Source of the DNA: Paracentrotus lividus
Taxonomy: Eukaryota; Echinodermata; Echinoidea; Camarodonta; Echinidae
Direction of reading: 5' to 3'
NCBI GenBank assembly: GCA_940671915.1
Contig: CALNVZ010003435.1
Span: 5,056,756 to 5,120,755, forward strand
Length of the DNA: 64,000 bases
The notes under the pieces: generated by a model
The model's database searches: none
Told to the model about the DNA's origin: nothing
The model's input: the letters and a program-made list of their open reading frames with translations, nothing else
Program-made: the position numbers and the translations under genes
Part shown: positions 34,679 to 47,100 of the stretch, piece by piece
How positions within the stretch are numbered: the stretch's first letter is position 1
How the letters are laid out: each line of letters begins with the position of its first letter

Positions 34679-37600
34679 ATTAAAAAAAAGTTCTACATCA
34701 TATATTTCTGCTTTGTTAGATGGGAAACCTAAAGCATGCATGCATTAATTAAATTTACGATTAACATTTTAACGGGGTTGTTCAAATGAGATTCATCAAT
34801 ATCTATAATTAATTCATCATTATTCTCGGTGAATGTTCAGCTCTGCATGGCTTTGAAGTGATAATTAGAACGGTCATTGATGTTTGAAAGTGTAAAAGAC
34901 CAAGACAAACATGACACTAGCAAATGTCGCGGCTTTGTGTAGGTGTTTCATTAAAGCCTGCGGGCGCTGTGATGTCTGTCAGCAAATAATATTTCAAGTC
35001 ACTGACTTATTGGATGACATTTACACCGACGATAATAGTTAAGTATGCGGATTAAAGTACTGTCAACTCTTCAAGGGCATAACCGTGAACCAATATAATA
35101 GCCATGAAGGAAACTCGATTACAGTATATAGGTTATAACGTGGTGCATTTTCTTTTTTGTTTTGCATTCTTTTTACTTAACATAGCAATACAAGTTGTAC
35201 TCCACTCAAACCATGTCTTCTGGGTTATGTAATAAAAGCTCTGGAACCACCCCCCCCCCCTAAAAGAAAAAGGAACACGAGCAGAGAAAGAGAACACTGA
35301 GATACAAAAGTAATCAAAAAGGGTGGTTGCTGAATCGTATCGCGACTTGATGAAAATCTATTGACACCTATAGAAAGTGAAAATACCGTAATTCTAACAA
35401 TGATTGATGAACATGAGAAAAACTGATATACTACAATACACATTACATTAGTGATAAAGTTCTTCCTCCATGATCCGACTACATTGTGATATACCAGATT
35501 CAATCATGCACTATACCCCTTCACACCCCAACCCTCGAAACACAAACAACAACATTATCACATTACACTCTTATGTCGTCAGTCGACACGGCATGTAGTA
35601 TGTTGCTCAATGTGACGGGTACCATGCATCTGTGAAGATTTTCATGTCTGCTGGATATGTGCATGCGTTCCTCCAATAATCATTTCGACATTTCGAATCG
35701 AAAACACGAACATGCCTCTGGTGGTTTGCTAATGGGGAATTATTCCAGTGGGTATTCAGAGTTCGATCTCTTATGTGTGTCCCTCATGGATAAAACATTA
35801 ACATTTCTGCTATTCTGGGGGTTAATACACATGTGAAGTTTTGAAGAATTGATTAAAATGGATCAAGGGGGTTCAGTGACGAATTTGATTCTACATCTGT
35901 CTTGATTTCCAATTGTTGAATTCACGAGGGGGCACACACCCATCAAACACAGTATTTCCAAGAAAATTATTATGTGTTCCCCTCCGAGTATATAAAGTCC
36001 TCGATCCGCGACTATAAGAATATAATTTTTATACTAGCTCATAGAAATATGATAAAATAAATCAGGATAACTTTATTTCATATGCCTCTATAAAATGTAT
36101 TTTTGGACCTAATACAAAGTAATTCAAATAACACATCTTTGAGTTTAAATAAGTAGGCCTAAGCATTCAATTCACGTTATATTGATCTCTCTTTGTAGGT
36201 AATGAATATAAAAATAATGTCCAAATTAATATCTATGGTATTTAATTCCACCATATACAACGGACTGATGCTAAAATTATCCATTTCCTTATTCATTTCA
36301 AGAAAGCGCGTATCATGAGACCTTTCTCCCATCACTTTCATTTATTATGCTCCAGAAAGCCTTCCATTTTGAATACTCATTTACCATGGAAACGTACCAA
36401 GAACGTCTAAAATGATGCTGCGTGTTGTTAGGAAAGGCACTTATTTATTTCTCCTCCATTCCGAGCATCAACGCCTTTAGGGAGAAAAGCTTCTAGAATG
36501 TTAGATCGAGGTCCTTTCTGCCGTTTGTACAGAACATCGTCACACTATGTGCTTCCCGGGGGCTGTATCAATTATCACTCACGCGAAAGAAAGGTTCACC
36601 AAAATGTAAGCAAGAGAGAAGCATTAAAATGTGCATAAGAAGAAAGAGAAAGATTACATTTTATTCATGGAATCAGCCAAGCAATAGACACGAAAACACA
36701 AGAAGCGTGTCAATGTGATTTGAAACACTACAAAACAATGTGGTCTTTTTAATCATGATAGTTTCTTTCCCTCACTCCTCCCCTTCACTCTCTCGCCCCG
36801 ACCTTCCCCAACACCCTCCTCTCTCTCTCTCTCTCCCTCTCTCCCTCTGATGTGCAATCATCATGACACATCGTCGCTTAAGGGATCATACAAACTGAAA
36901 GGTGAAGACTCAAAGAATACAGGAAGAGAGAGGGGGATGAGAGAGAGAGAGAGAAGAGAGAGAGAGATAAAGAAAGAAAAGGAGAGGAGATAGAGAGTCT
37001 TTTACATTTACTCGCTACATGGCCATCTTAGGTACCATGTAATCAAACTCGTACGGTGTACACCATATCATAATACATTCACATCTAACGTAGAAAGCAG
37101 AAGACATTAATTATTCCCCCTTTTTTTTATAAGTCCGTAAAAGTGAAACATAATACAAATCATTCTGTAATGTTATCGTCCATGCGCGTTTCACAAGTCA
37201 AATTATAGTTCATTTCATATGCATATCCAACGAAGACATTAGTCTACAACGTATCGCACTGAGCAATCGTTTTAATCAGAGCTCCTCTAGATTTGACGAT
37301 AATATCGAAAAACGAGTAGCATGGGTTCAATACCTGTGGATTGGTGTTAGCATGACTTTTGAAACTGTACCATGATTATAAGTACAGTTTCGAATTCACG
37401 CTTAAAGAAAATAGTTTTTTTTCTTCTGAATCTACTGTTACATAAATCACATGGACTCATTTTATAGAGAGCTATTTTATTGACATCAATATCGCAATTA
37501 TCGTATGTACAAAGGTTGACTAAAGATTTGTAGATTTACAGACAGTGGGTAGAAAGGGCAGTTTCGGGGAGACAAAGAGAGTTATAATGGAGAGCTAGGG

Positions 37601-38065
37601 AGAGAGAAAGGAACATATTTTTCAATTTTAAAATGGAGGCATGGTTGGCAAACTTTCTCATGTTCACATTTTCCTCGGCACATTCTATTCACGTCAAATC
37701 ACAATGAGATGTGTAAACAAAAAATGCTGCGCCTGCAACGTCAAGCAAAGGATTTGAAGAGCACTTGTTCCTTCGGCTGCAAAGTGGAGGGTACCCAACG
37801 TTTCTTCGAATTGCAATATGATAACAATGGAGTCCTTGCTTCAAGTTAAATCCCCTGAAATACATCATTCTTCTTCTAAGATTCAAGCAAATCTAATAAT
37901 ATAACTTATGAAGTTATCGATACATTCTAAAGTGATGCGAGTAGAGTGATAAACAAGTTACAGAATATCATCTATCAAACTTTATTGTCCTCATAATGGT
38001 CAGTCAGAATGGTTGTAGCTGAAGTGAAGTGATACGAGGGGAGATGTATTGACCTACCACTAGGT
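34679..38065. other. No gene recognised; GA/CT tracts
   Basis: Pyrimidine tracts near 36815-36850 and purine tracts near 36925-36990 are separated by about 80 bp and are roughly complementary. No exon is seen. Confidence 0.5.
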
Positions 38066-38069
38066 CTGT

Positions 38070-38700
38070 TCCTCAAGCCCCTTCCAATTCATTCTTCACC
38101 ATCCTCTCATAGCTCCCGTACTGTAAAATCCATCACACACGCCTTCTTTCAGGTCTTCTGCTCTTACAAACACCTATTCGTCCCCTCATCACCTCTCCCC
38201 TCCACTTTCCTCTTTCACTCTTCCCTTGCTCCCTTCTCTCCCCATCCCCCCATTACTCCCTCGTATACCCTACCCTCACATATTCCCCTCCTCTCATTCC
38301 CCTACTATATTTGTACTTCTCCTACCATAATTTACTCCCCTCCTTCATTCTTCCCTCACTCCATTCTTCCCTCCACCCTATACTTTCCCTTACCCCATCT
38401 TACCTGTATAATTATCCACTTCCTTTCGCTTTCTCTCTCTCTGTTCACTTTTCTTCTCTCCTTCCTCTCTTTAGCTCCTCATCACTCCACCCCGCTTACC
38501 CTTATTCCCTACCTTCATGACCTTCCTCTACTTTTTTTTCTCATACACCCCTACTCTATTCGTCGCTCACCATCACCTCTTACCATTTTTACCTCCTCCA
38601 CCCCTTTATTCTTCCCTCAATCCATTCTCCCCCCCGCCCCTCTACTTTCCTACACCCCATCTTACTTATACTACCCACCTTTCTCTCTTCTCTGTACGTC
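38070..38700. repeat. Long polypyrimidine tract with internal duplication
   Basis: About 630 bp is dominated by C and T on the plus strand. A segment near 38340-38445 and one near 38598-38695 share a series of words (ATTCTTCCCTCA, CCATTCT, CTACTTTCC/ATACTTTCC, CCCCATCTTAC), indicating duplication at an offset of about 255 bp. The plus-strand reading frames here are low complexity and not credible genes. Confidence 0.65.
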
Positions 38701-39789
38701 GCTATATAGTCCACCATGATTGTTACACGGAGAGTAATCTGATGCTCAGCATAGTCCCATGTGCTTGATCCCATGTGTGAAAAAGGATAGTCTCTATCTC
38801 TTTCTTTCATCTATAAATTACGATACACTATCTATGTCAGACAGCAACTTCGCATCTCTTGGGAGAGATGTCCGCATGGAAGCCGATATGTTGTCCATCC
38901 TCATTTTTTCCTTTCTTGGACGTTCTCGTATAAATGGCTCACGGTGTCTTATGAAGGCTGTGAGGGGTTTAAGACGTCCATTAAAAATACAGATGGGTAA
39001 AGTTCGATTTTCATAGGTTGTCAGCAGATTGCCAAAAAAAATCTGCAAGCTCTGAAAAAATAAAGGTGAATATTAGTCAACACGATTAATAAAAAAGGAA
39101 AAAACAGTTTTTACCCTTGTTGCTGTAGATTTAGTTTGTTATATTACTCTTCCCCCTCCCATCCCGACACCTCAAAATAGTCTGGAGACGTTTGCTTATA
39201 GAAATAAACGGTAAGGACGGATTTCCTCTAATATTATTCTCATTTGAGGCAAGGAAAGCAAGAAACTAAAGATGGCAAATGATTTCTCTTTATTTCGTTA
39301 CCATACTCACAGGCAATGAATGTAGTGTTGAAAACACAATTCTCCAAAATTGTACCAAGGAATATTTTTATAGCAGATTAAGCATGCTCATATATTGGCT
39401 TAAACTAACATTTTAAATCGTTCTTTACTTTGATCTTTAAAATAAGTCATCATACATTTACTTATGAAATGAAAAATGAAAATATAAAAAAAATGTGTAT
39501 GTCAAAAGGCTTTTAAACAAATATACATCACTCTAAGTCACGTCAACTCATTTAAAACATTTATAACATGATAACAATGAAATATTTACAACGAAAAACC
39601 CCAAACAAGTGCGTCTACTCTGAACATGATTTTCAGCAAGAGCTTCTGACATCCAATACCACTATCACACCAAACAATCCACATGGTCAGATAACCCTTG
39701 GAGCTTTCAAACATTGCCAAGGGTCTTTTGATATGCCGTACTTAAAATGACAGACGAGACGTGGGCTGGAAAGTGATTGAACTCGAAAT

Positions 39790-40445
39790 TCTATCACAAT
39801 ATTGACACACTTTCGAGGAGCATTTGACCGGGATCCCTGCCTTCTCACGAGTTTAGTTTCAGTAATATTGACCAGGCGACTGGAAAGACTGACCCTTCTA
39901 GTTTTACCGGCGGGGAGACGGGAGGAAACTGATGACTTCACCGACCAATCATTCCAGATGATTGTATTGACTGCTCCTTTTAGTTCAAGAAATGGGGAAA
40001 CCAATCTTAGTTCTTAAATTCGATATGCGTTTAAATCCAAAATAGTATCAATCTTGTGCTCTAAGCAAGCAATAATAATGCCTGTAGATGCTTTCGGATT
40101 ATGGTTTAATGGTATTGACCAAAAGACTGACCCCTTCACTAAAGTCAGTCTACTTCATAGACCAATTATTCTTGATGATGATGTTGACTGCTCATTTTAT
40201 TTAATCCAGGAAAATGTATCAATCTTTTCTCTTTTGGCCGAGTCGTGTTTAAATCCTAGATATTGTATCAGTCTTAAGTTTGTGAACGAGGATTTCTCAA
40301 CCTATTGGGGGATAATGTTTCCGTGATGTTGACTAAAAGACTGACATTCTCCCAATAAATTCTGGATGACTAGTCGTTCTTATGCATGAATGGTATCAAT
40401 TTTTTCCCTAGAGCTGTTTCGTGTTTGAGAACAAGGCTAATCCTT
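39790..40445. repeat. Diverged tandem repeat, unit about 215-240 bp
   Basis: The segment ATTGACCA...GACTGAC...CCAAT-ATTC...GATGAT...TTGACTGCTC occurs at about 39867-39975 and 40112-40195. A further truncated start (GTTGACTAAAAGACTGACA) is at about 40327. Reading frames crossing the units are unrecognised and probably non-coding. Confidence 0.5.
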
Positions 40446-40773
40446 CAGATGACACAATTATTTTAGATACATCTTCCGGGAGACAGGTCACCCGAAGATG
40501 TAATTACATGAGCTTTATAGCGACATACATGCCTAACTTACTGAAGACTATAATATGCATAAAACAAATCTCAACGCCGCTTCGTTTCTTCGTCATTCAA
40601 ATGATTACTCACAGAAGACCTACCTTGAGCAATAAAACAACGGCAAGCTGTATATAGTGTGTGTGTGCATAATCTGGCACCTGACACCTGGCACCGTAAA
40701 CCTAATCCTAAGGTTTTAGGGTCAGGGTGTCAGAGGTTTTGGGAGGTCAGAATATGGAAATATTTCAGTTCTT

Positions 40774-41170
40774 AGACAAATAATTTTATTCATATGTCTC
40801 CAACGGTAACCATGTTGTGCTTATACCAACATGGTTACCGTTGGAGACATATGAATAAAATTATTTGTCTATTTAATATCCCAACGGCGTAAACTCCTTT
40901 ACGTTTGATATTCATGTATATGGGATAGTTTGAACCTTCACCGCCAAGGGCACTCCGGTGGTCTAGCGGTAATGACAGTGGTCTAGCAATCCACAGGTCG
41001 TGGGTTCGAATCCCGCCCGGGCAGCCTATGATTTTTTTCATAGCTGTCTGGTTTCAAATTTATCACACAGCAGTTGCGTGTGCTTATACCAACATGGTTA
41101 CCGTTGGAGACATATGAATAAAATTATTTGTCTATTTAATATCCCAACGGCGTAAACTCCTTTACGTTTG
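40774..41170 (+). mobile_element. tRNA-containing SINE-like insertion with 12-bp target duplication
   Basis: ATTTCAGTTCTT occurs immediately before (40762-40773) and after (41171-41182) the insertion. Inside, a roughly 93-bp segment (CCAACATGGTTACCGTTGG ... CCTTTACGTTTGAT) is present twice in direct orientation, at about 40818-40912 and 41078-41172. Its first 43 bp are also present inverted at about 40774-40819. Between the direct copies lies a tRNA-like sequence. The long target duplication points to reverse-transcriptase-mediated insertion. The family is not recognised. Confidence 0.6.
40951..41026 (+). tRNA. tRNA-Ala(AGC)-like sequence inside SINE-like element
   Basis: It has a consensus A-box TGGTCTAGCGG (40959-40969), an anticodon loop CTAGCAA (AGC), and a consensus B-box GGTTCGAATCC (41003-41013) with a well-paired T stem. 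The acceptor stem pairs imperfectly. Its antisense strand yields the well-known spurious peptide GIRTHDLW, so minus-strand ORF annotations here should be ignored. Confidence 0.5.
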
Positions 41171-41182
41171 ATTTCAGTTCTT

Positions 41183-41910
41183 GTTGCATGACATCCGACA
41201 CCCTAAACCTAATCCTAAGGTTTTAGGGTTAGGGTTTTAGGATGTCAGATTATGGAAGTATATCAGTTCTTGCTGCAGGGTTTAAAGTTTTATCAAAATG
41301 AAATCCATCTCTCAATGGAATCACTGCTTGCACTTTCGGATGAGATTAGCTCATCTTTATGCCATAAAAGATCACGGTAGAATATTATGACGTGTCGCCT
41401 TCCAGATGCTGCTGTCCCGTATGCCCGTAGGATCTTGTAGTCAACCTTCTCAACACGCCCCTTCGCTATCTAGGGTAAAACCTATACGCATCAGGTTTAT
41501 TTGCCAGATCAATTTCGAAGCGCCAAAGACAATCCACACTTTCACAATGGTCGTAAACCTCTTTTGAATTGGATTTATGAAATCATTTTGGTCGCAATTT
41601 GCTTTAATATCAATAATTCTCACTATTACTGCATCATAAATGTACGATTTCTCCCTTGAATTTAGGACTGGTATACAAACACATTTAATATGTGACTGGA
41701 TGCCTCATAGCAATCTTGCACTATGTTCTCCAAAATAGTTGGGAATGGGAACAAACCTTTTATTTTTGGTCCTCCCACATTTTGCCCCTTTTCTCCCTTT
41801 TTTGTGAAAGGTCGAGGAGGTGCTGAGAGACCAAACGCCTGGAGACAAGGAATAATAAGCTCTGATTTCCCTAAAGATGTCTTGACTATCTATTTGGATG
41901 ACAGCTTCCA
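41183..41910. other. No gene recognised
   Basis: A plus-strand reading at 41723-41992 is unrecognised and overlaps the tandem repeat that follows; nothing supports it as a gene. Confidence 0.4.
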
Positions 41911-41912
41911 GT

Positions 41913-42170
41913 CATGTGATCATTCAGTGTTGTCACATGATCTGACACTTTGGTCACCTGATCACCGCGAATGGGGGAGGGGTTTGACATGAGGGTTACA
42001 TGTCTTCATAGCTCAGCTTATTACTTTGATTCAGAAAAATGTCAAATGATCATGCAGTGTGGTCACATGATCTGACATTATGATCACCTGATCAACGCGA
42101 GTGGGGGGAGGCTCATTGAGAACTTTAATGCCATCATAGCTCAGCCTATTACTTTGATTAAGAAAATATC
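41913..42170. repeat. Two-copy tandem repeat, unit about 128 bp
   Basis: TCACATGATCTGACA and CATAGCTCAGC-TATTACTTTG recur about 128 bp apart (near 41935/42062 and 42008/42135). GATCA palindromes are frequent in each unit. Confidence 0.7.
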
Positions 42171-42241
42171 ACTTAAACGTATTAACATTTCTTAATAACA
42201 TTTGTTGTTCTGACGTTTACATGTGCATGACTTCAAACAGA

Positions 42242-44037
42242 GGCCACGTATGTTCCTCGCCTATTCGTTGCGTGTTCGCTTGGTGGGCAAAGTGGGTGGA
42301 GCTAGTTGTTATGGGCAACGAATCGTTCGGTTAACGCTTCTTTTCATGTTTTTCTCATGCTGTTAAATGAGTCTGACTGCAATATTCTAAAATCCACTGA
42401 AATACTTAAAAACTGGCAAAACGGTGGAATATACACCTCTCCTTTTGATATTGATGTATCAAAATAAACCAATTCATCAAAAATTGGGAGATTTTTTATT
42501 CAGTTTTAATGTTTGAAAGCATCATCAAAATGATCATCAAAATATAGAAATTATGTAAGGTTTTGTAAAATTTTACTTTTTCAATATCTGGTATTTTTAA
42601 TAGTTTGAAATGTTATGACAATGAAATTAGAAGTTTTCTTAACTGATGCCGTTGTTTGCTTAGATGTTATAGTTTTTGACTTGTGGACAAGCCGTTGAAA
42701 TCAGGTAAAAATCTTTCCCTTTTTTACTTATTTTCGTAACATGTATATTTTTTCGGCATGTCAGTTGTTATTTTTCATTTTTATTGTAAAATCAATCATG
42801 GAGATGAAAATTGGGAGTGTGGAAAATACAGTGTATGTCTATGTTTCGTAGGATCATTGCTGCTGAAAGAGAAAAACTGGGTTCATATTTCATGAAAAAA
42901 GTCGCCAAATTAAAAAATTCCATCGTACGGGCGCCGCGTCTTGCGCCCAGTCTAACGGCGCCTAGACATTAGTCCCATTTCGGTATTACGTAATATTTCA
43001 CACGTACCATGATGACTTATTGCTTGTTAGTAGTGTTTCTTCTAATTATTAGACATGTAGATATTCCAGTTTACTTATAATAAGGATGCTCGGAAGATGC
43101 CCAACGCATATGGATAGCTAAGAACAATTTTAAAGTTTAAAGCTCCGGTTTATGTTGAATGAAAATCATTGGAAATATGCTGGCAACATGTCACCACCTT
43201 ACTGAAGACAGCCACGGGCAAGCCACGGGAGCTGGTCAGTCTACGATAATCACAATGATCAAGGGTACATTCAGTCCGCCTTCTCCTGGCCATTCGGGCA
43301 TCAATACGGAATGGGACTGATATCTGGCGAAAGACGTGGCGATACAATATCTCAACACACGCTCATATTTATAATTCGGCAACTTTTTTCATGAAATATG
43401 AACCCAGTTTTCTCTTTTCAGCAGCATTGATCCTACGAAACATAGACATACACTGTATTTCCACACTCCCAATTTTCATCTCCATGATTGATTTTACAAT
43501 AAAAATGAAAAATAAACAACTGACATGCCGATAAACTATACATGTTACGAAAATAAGTAAAAAAGGGAAAGATTTTTACCTGATTTCAACGGCTTGTCCA
43601 CAAGTCAAAAAAACTATAACATCTAAGCAAACAACGGCATCAGTTAAGAAAACTTCTAATTTCATTGTCATAACATTTTCAAACTATTAAAAAATCTAAT
43701 ATTGAAAAAGTAAAATTTTACAAAACCTTACATAATTTCTATATTTTGATGATCATTTTGATGATGCTTTCAAAATGCATAAAACTGAATATAAAATCTC
43801 CCAATTGTTTGATGAATTGGTTTATTTGATACATCAATATCAAAGGAGAGGTGTATATTCACCGTTTTGCCAGTTTTTGAGTATTTCAGTGGATTTTAGA
43901 ATAATGCAGTCAGACTCATTTTACATCATGAGAAAATCATGAAAAGAAGTTAACGAACGCTTCGTTGTCCATAACAACTAGCTCCACCCACTTTGCCCAC
44001 CAAAATCCGAGGACGAACATACGTGAGGCGGAACCGG
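42242..44037. repeat. Long inverted repeat (foldback), arms about 670 bp
   Basis: The left arm, 42242-42912, and right arm, 43371-44037, are near-identical reverse complements with a few indels (for example the GGTGGGCAAAGTGGGTGGAG word near 42281 and its complement near 43999). The spacer, 42913-43370, is unique and locally GC-rich. Neither arm has a credible gene. A degenerate tRNA-like stretch with TTCGAATCC lies just outside the right arm (about 44046-44100). It could be a foldback element or a head-to-head duplication. Confidence 0.85.
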
Positions 44038-44100
44038 GATTCATGATTCGCAGAGTGGCGCAGTGCATATGAGATAAGGAATTCGAATCCCATGCAGCTA

Positions 44101-47100
44101 TGACACCAACATTTTTCTACATTAGCTATACTCGACCCAGGTGAGATAATGGGTATCTGATATGAAGAAATTCTTTGAATGTTGGAGCACCATATCAGGC
44201 CGGCTATGGCATGAAAATGCTTTAAAAGTTTAGGGCCACTGCGAAAGGAACGTATACGTTATTTGCATGGTACGGAAATCAATCTTTAAAATATACGGGC
44301 GTGCACCCATTCCCAGCTCCCTTTGGATACGCCTTTGGTGATGTCACATTTTGATTGATAGTCGTGTGGTCTCATTATTCCCAGGAAGTGGTCATGTATT
44401 ATTCATATCAACCACTAGTGAACTGCATAACGTACGACAAGACAATTAATATTCATTATATTCCATTAGTAATGGAACTTACAAATAGCGTTAGCTGGTT
44501 ATACACACGAGGGGGGCAAGGGGCTCTGAATTAATGAAAATTCTGGTATGATGAATATTCTCCCACCTATTCATAAATTTTCGCTGGATAAACCATTAGG
44601 CTTTAACCCTAAACAGACTGGGCTATTTTGACAACACAGTCATAAAGACTGGGGGGGGGGCTCATTTAGCCCCTCCCCCCAAGATTTCGGGCGTTGAGCC
44701 CGCAATCGCGCCGAAAATTGGCACGCGCGTTACCCACGGCATACTCTCCCTAACTGATGAGTCATATTTTCGGAAAAATTTCATCACCAATTAATTATAA
44801 TTATGCTAATTTATGCATAAAACTAAGATTTGCTCTAATTAATTAAATAAAGCTCTAAAAGTGCAAATTTTTGGTTTACAGTCTCTTTATTAGGCTTCTG
44901 GTGAAATGTCTTCTTTTTTTTAAAATCTGTATCAAGATTTTTTTCTTATTGTATTCTATTAATTTCAAAATTTCTTATGTATTTCTTTGTTTTTCGACTT
45001 TTTGTTTTTTATTGTTTTTTCGATGGAAATCATTGGTGACACCATTTTAATTATAAACAACCTTAAATTAAATGATTTTAATCAGTTAAAGAGAAAGTAA
45101 TGATACATTTGTGAATTTTCACTAAAAACACAATTTGCATTCGATTTGTACACAAAGTCATGTATTTGAGCAAATCACCTTCACCTTCCAGGGCAAAAAT
45201 TACGCGGGAAGACGTGATCAAATTCCGATTGATCTCATGATATTTCATTATTAAACAGACGATCGAGACCTTGGTGAGATGGTCATGTTTAATAGGAGAA
45301 TGCCAACGGTTCAAGTAGTAATTGGGACGCATCGAATTGGTTTCGGGTATTCAACGGCACAGGAAATACCCCCAACGTAGCATGACGAGGTTGAATGATA
45401 ACATTAAAGACCCTATGTCATGAGAATAGATGTGCATGGATAGGAAACTCAACATGGAAAACAAATTTAGTTTTTTCTTTGGAATGCATGAGTGTACATT
45501 AAAACCTATGTAACTCTCCTATTACAGGTCAATTGAGGTCATAATATCCGCTATTTTAGTGACGTCATCATTGTGCCTGTGAACGTAATAATGCGAGTAG
45601 CCACGTTATAATGAATTTCCAAAATAAAATAGATTGCTTATTTTGAGGTCAACAAAATATTAAGGTTTTACAATTCTAGCTTTCAGATATTCGTTTTCCC
45701 TCTGGCACACACTAAAACACGATGAATAATTCATATTTTTATTTTTTAATTCTGCGACATATAACCTTTCCATTCAATTGCAATTGATGTATTTAATTTT
45801 CGGCCGGTTTGCACGAGCCTTTAAGTAGCTTTCTGTTAATAACCATCGTACTAAAAGCTCCCATACAAGATTATACTATTTATGGGGGTAATACTAATAT
45901 AACCACTCGCCACCGGTGAAAGTGGTATGAATGATTCTAAATAACTCGTGGTCTCAAAATCAATTATATTATATTTGGCAATACCAAAATACGGGTCCCA
46001 AAAATATATAATATGGCAGTTATATCAAGAAGACAGGTTGTCATGATTAAAGTACGGTAGGTATTTTTGGATTTATTTAGATGCAAAACTACTTGTGTAT
46101 AATCTATAAGGTGACGCCTTTTTACGAATGAGCAGGCAAAATGATTTATTGATATTTCTAATAATATAATAGTATATTACATGCTCAAGGCGCATTTTAC
46201 ATAAAAGAGGTTTAATAAAATAATCTTTTATTCTCTCCTTAAAACTTTTCAGTTTTCTCAAATATAGATTTGTTATCTATCGCACTTGTAATCAGAAATA
46301 AGCAATTTTAGAAAAAAGGGGTTCTACCCAGAAAATATTCTTTCATCCTTGTGATGAGTATCGAGAGCAAACTGATCTAATTCTGTCTGGTTATCTCCAT
46401 GAATATGATGTAATTTCATTCTAGGTAGGTCATGGTGTTAGATCGGTGTCTAGGGCAGGGAACTCACAAATTTCAATAACATAAAAACATGTTCTTTGTA
46501 ATACATCATCAATGCCTGACGTCTTGATCTCTATACAAGAGATTGAAAAATGATTGATTTTGTAGAGACGCAATGACTGGTCAATTCGCCTGATCACGTG
46601 ATACGTACTGTGCAGTAAAAGCACCAATTCATCTAGAGCGAGAATCTCTCGATTCTCAAAGAAAAAGCTTCCAAAGTACAAACTATTCACTCGAGAAAGG
46701 TTGGGTTTGTCAGATAGTATGTATTTTTTGTGTGTGCTGTGTTTTATTTTGTTAAATCAACTTTTCTGAAAAGGGTAGGTGGTTTTAATTGATTTAACTT
46801 AAGTCTTCTTCAAGAAGATATTTTTATATTCGAGTGTTGTAGATGTCTAAAGTAGATATGAATTTACGTCAGATTTACGTCAATTACTGTCTTCGTGTTT
46901 TTTTGTTTTTTTGTTTTTGTTTTTTTAAGTGGATTAATTTTGGGTAATAGGATTTTTGTCTAGTGTAAAAATTTCTTTTTCGATATTAGATTTAGTAAAT
47001 CTATGATTTCACTTAATTTTTATGCACATTCATGACATTTTAGCAAATAACGAATAAGAAAACTGTAGGACAGACACAATAAGGTCTAGACCTGAGAAAT

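Larger units (their letters stand above)
40680..41277. repeat. Tandem duplication interrupted by a repeat insertion
   Basis: A unit of about 95 bp with CCTAATCCTAAGGTTTTAGG and a CAGTTCTT end lies at about 40690-40773 and again at about 41183-41267. The element at 40774-41170 sits exactly between them. The unit contains short telomere-like words (TTAGGG), too few to suggest a telomere. Confidence 0.6.

Noticed and set aside
38311..38768. Plus-strand Pro/Ser/Leu-rich ORFs
   Set aside because: They are low-complexity readings of the polypyrimidine tract, with no domain or splice evidence.
39687..40004. 105-codon minus-strand ORF
   Set aside because: It overlaps a diverged tandem repeat, shows no recognised domain, and is not maintained in the other repeat units.
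40835..41041. Minus-strand ORF with GIRTHDLW-like peptide
   Set aside because: It is the antisense of a tRNA-like sequence, a well-known source of spurious database proteins.
40690..41240. Telomere-like TTAGGG/CCCTAA words
   Set aside because: Only a few degenerate copies inside a roughly 95-bp tandem unit; not a telomeric array.
43150..43347. Minus-strand ORF in the spacer of the long inverted repeat
   Set aside because: No recognised domain, no splice support, and it lies within repeat-associated DNA.
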